Source: an uncultured bacterium
GTDB taxonomy: Bacteria; Pseudomonadota; Alphaproteobacteria; Rhodospirillales; Rhodospirillaceae
NCBI GenBank assembly: GCA_903896775.1
Contig: CAITZE010000158.1
Coordinates: 1-14,441, forward strand
DNA: 14,441 bases
Reading direction: 5' to 3'
The translations under genes were made by a program, and so were the position numbers. Below the pieces are notes generated by a model. It did no database searches and was not told where the DNA came from. It saw only the letters and a list, made by a program, of their open reading frames with translations. Shown in pieces: positions 7,084 to 14,061 of this stretch; position 1 is the first letter of the stretch, and each line of letters begins with the position of its first letter.

Positions 7084-8694
7084 TTATTCCGCGGCCTTTT
7101 CCTTGCCCATTTGTTCCTCTTGGAACAGGAACCAGGTCAGGCTGTCGTGCAGCGCATTATAAGACGCATCGATGATATTGGCCGAGACGCCGATGGAGGA
7201 CCAGCGCCGCCCTGCCCCGTCGGCGCTTTCGATCATCACGCGCGTCACCGCCTTGGTGCCGGCCTCGGGTGTGATGATGCGCACTTTGTAGTCCACCAGC
7301 CGAATGGTCGCGAGGCTTGGATACTCCGGCAGCAGCGCTTCGCGCAGCGCACGGTCCAGTGCATCGATCGGGCCAGCCCCTTCGCCGACCGTCAGCGAGC
7401 GGTGCTGTTTGACGGTCATCTTCACCGTGGCTTCGGACTGGGTGATGAGTTGGCCTTTGGCGTTGAAGCGGCGTTCGTCGATGACGCGGAAGGAATGGAG
7501 CGTAAAGTATTCGGGCACCGTGTCCAGCATACGCCGCGCGAGAAGCTCGAAACTCGCATCTGCGCTGTCGTAGGAATAGCCGTCGTGCTCGCGCGTTTTC
7601 ACTTCTTCGATCAGGCGCGTGAGTTTTGGATGGTTCGGTGCAATATCGAGGCCGATCTCGCGGAAGCGCGCGATGATATTGGAACGGCCCGCTTGGTCCG
7701 ACACCACGATATGGCGGCGGTTGCCGACTTTCTCGGGCGGCACATGTTCATAGGTGCGCGGGTCTTTCTCTACCGCCGAGACATGCAAGCCGCCCTTATG
7801 CGCGAAGGCGTTCTCGCCGACATAAGCCGCGCCGCGGTTTGACGCGCGGTTGAGGCGCTCATCCAACAGCCGCGAAACCGGCGTCAGTGAAGCGAGTTGG
7901 TCTTCAGTGATGCCGGTTTTCAGATTCATCTTCAGCATCAGACTGGGAATGATCGAAATCAAATTGGCATTGCCGCAACGCTCACCGAGGCCATTCAGCG
8001 TGCCCTGGATCTGGCGCGCGCCTGCACGCACCGCCGCCAGCGAATTGGCAACGGCGTTTTCGGTATCGTTATGACAGTGAATGCCAAGATGCGTGCCGGG
8101 CACAACCTTGTTCACTTCGCCGACAATGCGTTCAATGTCGTGAGGCAGCGTGCCGCCGTTGGTGTCGCACAGCACCACCCAGCGCGCGCCGGCCTGATGT
8201 GCGGCTTTGATGCAGTCCAGGGCGTACGTCGGATTGGCGCGGTAGCCGTCAAAGAAATGTTCGGCATCGAACATCACTTCGTCTTTGCGCTTGGCGGCTT
8301 CGGCAATGCTGCCGGAAATCATGTCGATGTTTTCGCTCTCTGTGATGCCGAGCGCGGCCTGCACGTGAAAGTCCCAGGTCTTGCCGACCATGCACACCGC
8401 GCGTACGGGCGCCGACAACAGCGCGGCCAGACCGAGATCGTTGCCGGCGCTGTGACCGGGGCGGCGTGTCATGCCGAAGGCGGTCAGCTTGGCCTTGGCG
8501 AGTTTGGGAGCAGCGGCGAAAAAGGCATCGTCGGTGGGGTTGGCGCCTGGCCAGCCGCCTTCGATATAGTCGATACCGAGGTGATCGAGGGCTTCTGCGA
8601 TGGCGATCTTATCGGCAACGCCGAAATCGACGCCCTGGGTTTGGGCGCCGTCGCGCAAGGTCGAGTCATAGAGATAGATACGATCGGTCGACAT
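7084..8694 (-). CDS. cimA: (R)-citramalate synthase
   Basis: A 536-residue enzyme condensing pyruvate and acetyl-CoA to (R)-citramalate, the threonine-independent entry to isoleucine biosynthesis. It belongs to the isopropylmalate synthase/homocitrate synthase (HMGL-like) family. Seen: DSTLRDGAQ (10-18) with catalytic Arg14 and metal-binding Asp15, the metal-binding HCH (206-208), the GLGERCGNANL signature (236-246), AHKGGLH (298-304), and a C-terminal LeuA-type allosteric domain (about 385-525) expected to mediate isoleucine feedback. The long form, with MSTDRIYLYDSTLRDGAQTQG at the start and an extended C-terminus, fits the citramalate synthase subfamily rather than LeuA. The ATG at 8694 is chosen over the adjacent TTG because AGAGG lies 5 nt upstream. 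It is convergent with aqpS; its upstream region shares a repeat with that of clc. Confidence 0.9.
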   Translation of the reverse strand: MSTDRIYLYDSTLRDGAQTQGVDFGVADKIAIAEALDHLGIDYIEGGWPGANPTDDAFFAAAPKLAKAKLTAFGMTRRPGHSAGNDLGLAALLSAPVRAVCMVGKTWDFHVQAALGITESENIDMISGSIAEAAKRKDEVMFDAEHFFDGYRANPTYALDCIKAAHQAGARWVVLCDTNGGTLPHDIERIVGEVNKVVPGTHLGIHCHNDTENAVANSLAAVRAGARQIQGTLNGLGERCGNANLISIIPSLMLKMNLKTGITEDQLASLTPVSRLLDERLNRASNRGAAYVGENAFAHKGGLHVSAVEKDPRTYEHVPPEKVGNRRHIVVSDQAGRSNIIARFREIGLDIAPNHPKLTRLIEEVKTREHDGYSYDSADASFELLARRMLDTVPEYFTLHSFRVIDERRFNAKGQLITQSEATVKMTVKQHRSLTVGEGAGPIDALDRALREALLPEYPSLATIRLVDYKVRIITPEAGTKAVTRVMIESADGAGRRWSSIGVSANIIDASYNALHDSLTWFLFQEEQMGKEKAAE

Positions 8695-8745
8695 CAAAGC
8701 CTCTGTTACGCCCGCGCCGCCGCAAGGCCGCTCACCGGCTTATCT

Positions 8746-8818
8746 GATCCATATACTACGGAAAGCTTGAAAGCACGCGCAGACGGGATGTGGTTGATAT
8801 TAATCGGTTTATGGAACC
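8746..8818 (-). repeat. shared upstream element, copy A (ahead of cimA)
   Basis: This stretch aligns with 10218-10289 in the same orientation. The first 40 bp match at 30 positions without gaps, and after a one-base gap the ATTAATCGG block and a terminal AACC match again. On the minus strand it lies directly upstream of cimA. The copies probably derive from a duplicated or commonly constrained promoter region. Confidence 0.6.
8750..8779 (-). promoter_or_regulatory. putative cimA promoter
   Basis: On the minus strand CGCGTG (8779-8774) is followed after 18 bp by TATATG (8755-8750), about 55 bp before the cimA ATG. The -35 hexamer is weak by the consensus. Support comes mainly from the same two hexamers at the same spacing upstream of clc. 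Confidence 0.4.
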
Positions 8819-8822
8819 GATT
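8802..8822. repeat. perfect 8-bp-arm palindrome overlapping the clc stop
   Basis: AATCGGTT (8802-8809) and AACCGATT (8815-8822) are exact inverted repeats around a 5-bp spacer. The right arm enters the clc stop codon. It falls about 50 bp upstream of the putative cimA -10 box. There is no T-run, so an operator is at least as likely as a terminator. Confidence 0.6.
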
Positions 8823-10183
8823 CAAATACGTAAGCCATCTGCCGGTTGACGCGCGGCAGCACCCGCGAGAATGCCCTCCGCCAGCGCATGGTAAATGCCT
8901 TTGGCGCAGATCAGCCGCGAAATCGTATGGGCGATCAGCGCCGCCGCCATCAGTGGAATGATCAGGCCGTTGGCGTCCGCCATTTCCGAGACAATGACAA
9001 AGGCGGTGATGGGCGCTTGGACCACGCCAGTGAGATACGCCACCATGCCGAGAAGAAAGAGCGCCGCCGGATCGGCGTTGGGAAATAACGCCCCGATATT
9101 CGAGCCGATCCCTGCACCGATGGCTAGCGACGGCGAGAAAATCCCGCCGGGAATGCCACTCGCCGCCGAGGCGATGGTGGCGCATATTTTCACGATACCG
9201 AAGCTGGCGGGAACAGCGGCGCTTCCGTCCAAAAGACCGCGCGCCTGGGCGTAGCCCGTGCCATAGGCGGAATTGTCCGAGAAGTATCCGCAGAGGGCAA
9301 CGACAAGGCCACACAGCGCGGCAAAAATAACAGGATAAGCGCCGATGAGCCTACCCGCTCGCCCCGGCAAGCCGCGCACAAAAGCAATCACGGTGCGTGA
9401 AAACACGCCGCCGGCCGCACCGCCGATCACGCCGCAGACCGGCACGATATACCAGTCCGCCATTCCCGGCAGTTTCACCGAAGGCGTTCCGAAATAGGTG
9501 TAGTTGCCAAGAACCGCGAGCGAGGTGATGCCCGCGACAATCACCGTCGCCATCGTCAGGCCGCTGGTGCGGCGCTCGAAAGATTGGCTCATTTCCTCAA
9601 TGCCGAAGACAATGCCCGCAAGCGGCGTGTTGAAGGCCGCCGCAACGCCAGCGCAGGCGCCAGCCAAAAGCAGTCCGGAGCGTTGAATGCGCGTTAGCGT
9701 CCCCACACGCGCCATAATGGCCGCGCCAATCTGCACGGTCGGGCCTTCGCGGCCCGTGGACGCGCCGCACAAAAGACCCAGCACGGTCAGGATGATCTTG
9801 CCGACAGCAACGCGGATCGAAACAAGATCGCTGCCGAGTTTGGTGTTCTTGATTTTGCGCGCTGCAATCACCTGCGGGATGCCGCTGCCCCGCGCCTGCG
9901 GCACAAAGCGGCGCGTGATGAAAGCAATGGCGGCAAACCCGAGCGGCGTTGCGATCAATGGAGCCCATGGCCACCGGCTCACAAAACTCTGGAATGCGCC
10001 CTGAGCAGCGTCCGACAGGGCGGCGAAGGATACGGCCGCCGCTCCGACGACCACACCGCCCGCGATAAAGGTCAGCCGCCGCCGCGACCGGCGCGATGTG
10101 AGATGCAAATAGCGCCATGCGCTGGCCAGAATGCCGCGCGCCTTTGCGGTTAGCCCTGTCTCCTGTTGCGTCGTCATCGTCAT
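8822..10183 (-). CDS. CLC-family chloride channel or Cl-/H+ antiporter
   Basis: A 453-residue polytopic membrane protein of the CLC family. All three anion-binding motifs are present: GSGIP (99-103), GREGP (144-148) carrying the gating glutamate E146, and GIFSP (347-351), plus the central tyrosine Y431. The glutamate pair E196/E197 (FGIEEM) matches the internal proton-relay glutamate of the E. coli antiporter, so a 2Cl-/H+ exchanger is favoured over a channel. There is no C-terminal CBS pair. The frame is open upstream to a TTG at 10237 (471 residues), but that start has no ribosome-binding site and would place a promoter-like TATATG inside the gene, so the ATG at 10183 (or 10177) is preferred. 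The gene is divergent from the PD-(D/E)XK gene. Likely roles are acid resistance or ion homeostasis; chloride versus fluoride specificity is not tested, but the GREGP and central Tyr favour chloride. Confidence 0.9.
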   Translation of the reverse strand: MTMTTQQETGLTAKARGILASAWRYLHLTSRRSRRRLTFIAGGVVVGAAAVSFAALSDAAQGAFQSFVSRWPWAPLIATPLGFAAIAFITRRFVPQARGSGIPQVIAARKIKNTKLGSDLVSIRVAVGKIILTVLGLLCGASTGREGPTVQIGAAIMARVGTLTRIQRSGLLLAGACAGVAAAFNTPLAGIVFGIEEMSQSFERRTSGLTMATVIVAGITSLAVLGNYTYFGTPSVKLPGMADWYIVPVCGVIGGAAGGVFSRTVIAFVRGLPGRAGRLIGAYPVIFAALCGLVVALCGYFSDNSAYGTGYAQARGLLDGSAAVPASFGIVKICATIASAASGIPGGIFSPSLAIGAGIGSNIGALFPNADPAALFLLGMVAYLTGVVQAPITAFVIVSEMADANGLIIPLMAAALIAHTISRLICAKGIYHALAEGILAGAAARQPADGLRI

Positions 10184-10217
10184 GTTTGGCTGTGGTACAT
10201 TTCCGGGCGAGCCCGCC

Positions 10218-10289
10218 GATGCATATACCAAGGACAACGGGAACGCACGCAGAGACGAATGATGCGGACATTAATCGGCTGATAAAACC
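10218..10289 (-). repeat. shared upstream element, copy B (ahead of clc)
   Basis: Counterpart of 8746-8818. Conserved blocks include GAT-x-CATATAC, a CGCACGC-like stretch and ATTAATCGG (10270-10278). It occupies the divergent gap between clc and the PD-(D/E)XK gene and overlaps the upstream extension of the clc frame. Confidence 0.6.
10222..10251 (-). promoter_or_regulatory. putative clc promoter
   Basis: On the minus strand TGCGTG (10251-10246) is separated by 18 bp from TATATG (10227-10222), some 38 bp ahead of the ATG at 10183. Spacing and hexamers match those upstream of cimA. The weak -35 keeps confidence modest. Confidence 0.4.
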
Positions 10290-10315
10290 TGCCCGAATTG
10301 GTTATAAAGTTTCGC

Positions 10316-10942
10316 ATGGGACCGACGGAAACCGCCTCGACCACATTATCTGATCGCGTCCGCGACCTTCTTGCAGCCTTACGCGCTGCGGCCAAACGCG
10401 GTGCGGCCTTTCACACCGCCAAACTTTTGCGCTCAAGCGATCTCGCCGCCCGGTTTGAGGGCTATGCCGAGGATTTAGCGGTTTTGGACGAGGCCGCCTG
10501 GAGCGCATTAAAAAGTGCTGCGGCGCAATGCTCCGCCCGCATGAGCCCGCGCCATCTGGAACCGCTGTTTCATCTTCTGAACGAGGCCAAAGGTTACCGT
10601 TATCTCGCGTCATTGGGATGCACCGAGATCGCCTTCGTGACGGCCAGCTATGACCGCAAAACGCCCGACCTTCGCGCGACATTGAACGGCCGCGCCGTGA
10701 TCTGCGAAGTCAAAACTCTCAATATGCGGGACGAAGAGCCGTCAGTGTTTCTGGCCGGCAAGTTCACCAAAATCGTCGCCGAGGCCAAAGCCCAACTGGA
10801 TGCCTGCGCTGCCGATGCACGTCAGATTGTTTATATCGTCTTGAACGGCGGCAACGGAGACGTGATGTCAGTACTGAAAACCGCGACCTTCGCCGGCATT
10901 CAAGTTGAAATTTGCCAGGATCACGCCAGCATTTCGAAATAG
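10316..10942 (+). CDS. uncharacterised protein with PD-(D/E)XK nuclease-like signature
   Basis: A 208-residue protein I do not recognise as a named family. The N-terminal half is helical and Ala/Leu-rich. The C-terminal half alternates strands and helices and carries the spaced signature PD (117-118), then E131-V-K133 within LNGRAVICEVKTLN, the core of the restriction-endonuclease-like PD-(D/E)XK fold. Glu89 in the helix before it (LLNEAKGYRYLASLG) could be the upstream acidic residue. A Gly-containing strand (IVYIVLNGGNGDVM) follows, as in that fold. The frame is open from a TTG at 10298, but the ATG at 10316 is the natural start; TTATAA at 10302 could be a -10 for a nearly leaderless mRNA. 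There is no methyltransferase, helicase or toxin partner beside it. The last 22 bp overlap the convergent glycosyltransferase gene. DNA cleavage is inferred, not shown. Confidence 0.7.
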   Translation: MGPTETASTTLSDRVRDLLAALRAAAKRGAAFHTAKLLRSSDLAARFEGYAEDLAVLDEAAWSALKSAAAQCSARMSPRHLEPLFHLLNEAKGYRYLASLGCTEIAFVTASYDRKTPDLRATLNGRAVICEVKTLNMRDEEPSVFLAGKFTKIVAEAKAQLDACAADARQIVYIVLNGGNGDVMSVLKTATFAGIQVEICQDHASISK

Positions 10943-12762
10943 GCGGCTTCAAGATTGCGGGCGAACAGATCCGTATCGAACAGCGGCGAGGTCGCGCGGT
11001 TGCGGATCAGTTTCTGCCGCAAGGCTTCAAGGCGTGCGGGGTCTTTCGCGAGCGTCACGGCCAGCGTTTCATAGGCCGACAAATCCGGCGCAACCAATTC
11101 TGGCAAATCCATCGCCATGACCAAACTCGCCGCTACGCGCGAGGTGAAGCTCTCACCGGGACAAGTGAGCACCGGCAGCCCAACCCACAAGGCATCACTG
11201 GCCGTGGTGTGCGCATTGCAAGGCAGCGTATCGAGAAACAAATCGGCTGCACGTTGACGGGCGAGATGATCTTCCGGCGCCATGCGCGGGGCGAAGATCA
11301 AACGCGTGGCATCGACGCCGCGCTGTTGGGCTTCGCGGCGCAAGTTAGCAACAGCGGTTGTGTTGTCGTCCAGCAGCCACAACACACTGCCATCCACGGC
11401 TTTCAGAATTCGCATCCAGACATCGAAGAGTGCCGGCGTGATTTTATAAGTGCTATTGAAGCAGCAGAAGATAAATCCTTCGCCCGGCAAGTTCAGTTCG
11501 GCGCGCGGAAATTCCACATCGGCGACTTTGCGCTGGCGGTCGTTGACCTGATAACTGTTGGGAAGCGTGACGACTTTTTCGGTATAAAAGCGGCGCGAGG
11601 CTTCGGGAATAATCACCTCATCGGCGATGAGGTAGTCGATATAAGAAGCCCCCATTGTGCAGGGGTAACCGAGATAGGCTACTTGAACAGCAGCGGCGCG
11701 GTGGGCAAAAATGCCGACACGGTTGCCGACACTGAAGCCTTTCAGATCCACGGCGATATCGATTTTCACCTCGCGCGAAAGAGCGGCGATCTCGCGGTCG
11801 CTATGGGCGGTGACATCGATGAATTGATCGCAGGCCGCCATGATACGCTGCTGCATATCGTCATCGGTACGCGGCCCGAACGAAAAAGCGATCACTTCGA
11901 ATTTGGCGCGGTCGTGGCGTTCGAACAGCTCGGCCATCAAGTAGGCTGTGGCATGGCGATGAAAGTCAGCGGAGTAATAGCCGATCTTGAGGCGCGTATG
12001 CTGGGGATAGCGCGCGGGCGCTCCCAGCACTGGGTTTTCCGGGCACTTCATCGCCGTCCAACTTTCGGCAGCGGTGCGTTGCGGCGCAGCGGCATCGGAC
12101 AGCGCAATCAGCGGCCAGGTTGGTGTGACGGGCTCACCGCGCGCGACTTTCGCCAGCAAATCGGCAAGCTCGCGGTCGAAGTCGCGCCAATCGCAGATAT
12201 ACATTTTATTGAGCAGGCGAATACCCGGCAGAAAGGGAAAAGCCGGATTGAGTTCCAATGCGCGAGTCAGGCTCGCCACCGCGGCGGCAGGTTGCTTCAA
12301 TTCCGTCAGCACAGAACCGCGATTGCCGTGGGCATTTACATTGTTGGGCTGAAGCGCGACGGCTTTATCCAAATCCGCAAGCGAGTCCTCGAGCCGTCCC
12401 AAATCCCGCAGCACCAGCGCGCGGTTCACATAGGTCGCGGCGAATGTTGGATCGTTGCGAACGGCGGCGTCGTAGCTTTCCAATGCGGAAACAGGCTGCC
12501 CAAAACGATAGAGCACAAGCCCCATGCCGTTATGAGCCGGTGCATAACCGGGCTTCAAAGCCAGCGCCGCACGCAAAGCATCGGCAGCGGCCTCAATGTG
12601 GCCCAACTCGAATAAGGCCATGCCGCGCAAGTAAGTCGCATCGAGATGGCGCGGATCGAGGCGTAAGGCTTCATCATAATGCGCCACGGCCTCAGCGGCG
12701 CGGCGCTGCTTATGCAACGCAAAGCCTTCTTGGAAAATGTCGTTGGCGGAGGTGGCCGGCAT
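10921..12762 (-). CDS. TPR and SPINDLY-type (GT41) O-linked N-acetylglucosaminyltransferase-like protein
   Basis: A 613-residue cytoplasmic protein. Residues about 7-176 form five tetratricopeptide repeats (recurrent ALxLxP endings), the usual protein-substrate platform. Residues about 255-613 match the catalytic GT-B region of O-GlcNAc transferase/SPINDLY: KIGYYSADFHRHAT with H270 in the position of the OGT active-site histidine, LGYPCTMGASYIDYLIAD (364-381), FNSTYKI with K440 equivalent to the UDP-binding lysine, SVLWLL (459-464), NAHTT (516-520) and SRVAAS (541-546). The family transfers GlcNAc, or fucose in plant SPINDLY, from a nucleotide sugar to Ser/Thr of proteins; the donor here cannot be read from sequence. 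ATG at 12762 with only a weak AGG upstream. It appears monocistronic and its 3' end overlaps the PD-(D/E)XK gene convergently. No obvious target protein lies alongside. Confidence 0.9.
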   Translation of the reverse strand: MPATSANDIFQEGFALHKQRRAAEAVAHYDEALRLDPRHLDATYLRGMALFELGHIEAAADALRAALALKPGYAPAHNGMGLVLYRFGQPVSALESYDAAVRNDPTFAATYVNRALVLRDLGRLEDSLADLDKAVALQPNNVNAHGNRGSVLTELKQPAAAVASLTRALELNPAFPFLPGIRLLNKMYICDWRDFDRELADLLAKVARGEPVTPTWPLIALSDAAAPQRTAAESWTAMKCPENPVLGAPARYPQHTRLKIGYYSADFHRHATAYLMAELFERHDRAKFEVIAFSFGPRTDDDMQQRIMAACDQFIDVTAHSDREIAALSREVKIDIAVDLKGFSVGNRVGIFAHRAAAVQVAYLGYPCTMGASYIDYLIADEVIIPEASRRFYTEKVVTLPNSYQVNDRQRKVADVEFPRAELNLPGEGFIFCCFNSTYKITPALFDVWMRILKAVDGSVLWLLDDNTTAVANLRREAQQRGVDATRLIFAPRMAPEDHLARQRAADLFLDTLPCNAHTTASDALWVGLPVLTCPGESFTSRVAASLVMAMDLPELVAPDLSAYETLAVTLAKDPARLEALRQKLIRNRATSPLFDTDLFARNLEAAYFEMLA

Positions 12763-12794
12763 GGCCTGAAGATAGCAATATCAGCCCACAACCA

Positions 12795-12820
12795 GGCAAT
12801 AAAAAGTGGGCAATAAAAAA
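12795..12820. repeat. short 14-bp-period tandem repeat
   Basis: GGCAATAAAAA occurs at 12795-12805 and again at 12809-12819, adjoining the A-run of the neighbouring terminator. Probably a slippage product; no function suggested. Confidence 0.5.
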
Positions 12821-12848
12821 CAGCCCGCTCTCAAGGAGCGGGCTGTTT
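12810..12848 (-). terminator. rho-independent terminator of the lipoprotein gene
   Basis: AAACAGCCCGCTC (12818-12830) and GAGCGGGCTGTTT (12836-12848) form a perfect 13-bp GC-rich stem with a 5-nt loop. Read on the minus strand the stem is followed by a run of T (TTTTTTATTG). It lies about 20 bp after the lipoprotein stop, in the correct orientation, and also separates it from the glycosyltransferase gene. Confidence 0.9.
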
Positions 12849-12867
12849 ACCCAAATCGCCGTAAATA

Positions 12868-13122
12868 CTATTGGCGATAAGGATTATTCGGGTGATCGTC
12901 GAAGCGGTTCGGCACGCCGTCGCCATCCCGGTCGTGATCATAGCGATTGGGAACGCCGTCGCGATCTTCGTCCCGCGCCGGGACGTATTCATGGGTACGT
13001 TCGGTATAGCTGACACGGGTGTGCGAATAACCGTCGCCGCAGGCGCTCAAGGCCAAAGCCGAAGTTGCCAGGACCGTGGCAATCAGGCCGACACGTACCG
13101 TCTTGCTGTAAATGTTTTTCAT
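12868..13122 (-). CDS. small lipoprotein with calcium-binding-type aspartate repeats
   Basis: An 84-residue secreted lipoprotein. The signal peptide has Lys/Arg then a hydrophobic core, ending in the lipobox LSAC with Cys28 as the lipidated residue. The mature part is about 57 residues and carries two repeats of the DxDxDGVPNRxD kind (51-62 and 64-75), as in thrombospondin type-3/EF-hand-like calcium loops, then a Pro/Asn-rich tail. Calcium binding is inferred from the aspartate spacing. An Asp at +2 is absent (Gly29), so sorting to the outer membrane is expected by the enterobacterial rule, which may not hold here. The ATG at 13122 is chosen over the upstream in-frame ATG at 13140 because AGGAGA lies 6 nt before it. 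Own terminator downstream. Function unknown. Confidence 0.75.
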   Translation of the reverse strand: MKNIYSKTVRVGLIATVLATSALALSACGDGYSHTRVSYTERTHEYVPARDEDRDGVPNRYDHDRDGDGVPNRFDDHPNNPYRQ

Positions 13123-13169
13123 CGAAAGTCTCCTTTTCACTACGTACGGACTTACATACGCAGATACAA

Positions 13170-13193
13170 CGCAACAGCACCGGCGGTGTTGCG
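13170..13193. other. imperfect hairpin in the lipoprotein leader region
   Basis: CGCAACA (13170-13176) and TGTTGCG (13187-13193) are inverted repeats with a GC-rich centre containing further CC/GG pairing. It lies about 50 bp upstream of the lipoprotein ATG, beyond the dsbA-side terminator. It could be a leader structure or binding site; nothing more can be said. Confidence 0.3.
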
Positions 13194-13234
13194 CGTCGAA
13201 AAGAGACTTAATCGTGGCACTTTGTAACTGGGTT

Positions 13235-13258
13235 GCAAAACGCGAGAGCTATCGCGTT
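13235..13258 (-). terminator. putative terminator of the DsbA-like gene
   Basis: AACGCGA (13239-13245) and TCGCGTT (13252-13258) form a perfect 7-bp stem with a 6-nt loop. On the minus strand the stem ends in TTTT before GCAACC. It lies 12 bp after the end of the DsbA-like gene. The T-run is short, so efficiency is uncertain. Confidence 0.5.
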
Positions 13259-13269
13259 GAAAAAATCCG

Positions 13270-13950
13270 CTAACTTTTATGAGCGCGCGCTGCTGCGACT
13301 TCAGCTGGGAAATCAATTGCCCCCGAAGACGTCTTGGCCGACACACCGGATAATTCGTGCGTGCCGATGAAATAGCCCGGCGTCACCGAAACTTTCAGCG
13401 CGCGCGCGAGATTGAAGTTCGCCAGCAACTGATCGGCCACTTCCGGCGAGATCATGTCCTTGCGCAGTTTATCGATGTCGAGACCGACACTCTTCGCCGC
13501 GGTAAAAATCACTTCATCCGTCAGCTGCCCGCGATAGGTCATCAGCGCGTGATGAAAGGCTGCGTACTTGCCCTGGCGCACGGAAGCCAGCGCAGCTTTC
13601 GAAGCAACTACCGATGCAGGCCCGAGGATGGGAAATTCCTTGACGACAATTTTCACGCCCTTGTCGTCTTCGATCAGCTTTTCGAGCTTGGGCTCAACTG
13701 CCTTGCAATAGGGGCATTGGTAATCGAAGAACTTCACGATCACCACGTCGCCGTTGGGATTGCCCAGAACCGGTGTATTGGGATCGGCGAGCAGTGTAGT
13801 TTTGTAAGACACCGCCGCTGTTTCCGATGCCGCTTCCAATGCGGCCTTCACCGCATCATCCTCAGCCACGGCAGGCAAACCGATACCGATCAACGCAGCG
13901 GCCACAACCAAGGCCGGCATCAGGCGTCGAGTCATTATATATATCGTCAT
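13270..13950 (-). CDS. DsbA/Com1-family periplasmic thiol:disulfide oxidoreductase
   Basis: A 226-residue exported thioredoxin-fold protein. An N-terminal signal (Arg8-Arg9, then a hydrophobic core, AVA cleavage near 29) precedes a helical segment and a DsbA-like domain. The active site is CPYC (79-82, FFDYQCPYC), and the cis-proline loop is VTPGYFIG with T190-P191. An inserted helical subdomain (about 110-175) lies between them, as in DsbA/Com1 proteins. It would form or isomerise disulfides in periplasmic proteins; CPYC is also found in DsbC/DsbG-like and Com1 proteins, so oxidase versus reductase role is open. Start at ATG 13950, preceded by GGAAGG 4 nt away; a second in-frame ATG lies five codons in. 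Divergent from a membrane-protein gene whose extracytoplasmic part has two cysteines, a possible client. No dsbB is visible. Confidence 0.9.
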   Translation of the reverse strand: MTIYIMTRRLMPALVVAAALIGIGLPAVAEDDAVKAALEAASETAAVSYKTTLLADPNTPVLGNPNGDVVIVKFFDYQCPYCKAVEPKLEKLIEDDKGVKIVVKEFPILGPASVVASKAALASVRQGKYAAFHHALMTYRGQLTDEVIFTAAKSVGLDIDKLRKDMISPEVADQLLANFNLARALKVSVTPGYFIGTHELSGVSAKTSSGAIDFPAEVAAARAHKS

Positions 13951-14061
13951 GTGGCCTTCCCCAGATCAAGCGGTGTTGATTTAGCGATGCAACGAAACGC
14001 GACTTATAGTTTAATGCCGCCGCAATCGCCGCGATAGTGCCGCAGAGAAGGACACACGAAC

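Noticed and set aside
7897..8961. 354-codon plus-strand open frame across cimA and the clc 3' end
   Set aside because: It spans two genes on the other strand and their intergenic region, and its product has no domain.
8822..10237. Longer form of the CLC protein starting at TTG 10237
   Set aside because: No ribosome-binding site, a polar N-terminal extension, and the upstream part coincides with promoter-like sequence shared with cimA. The ATG at 10183 is preferred, though not proven.
10912..12615. 567-codon plus-strand open frame antisense to the TPR glycosyltransferase
   Set aside because: No recognisable motif, and composition typical of a shadow frame in GC-rich DNA. The opposite strand encodes an unmistakable GT41 protein.
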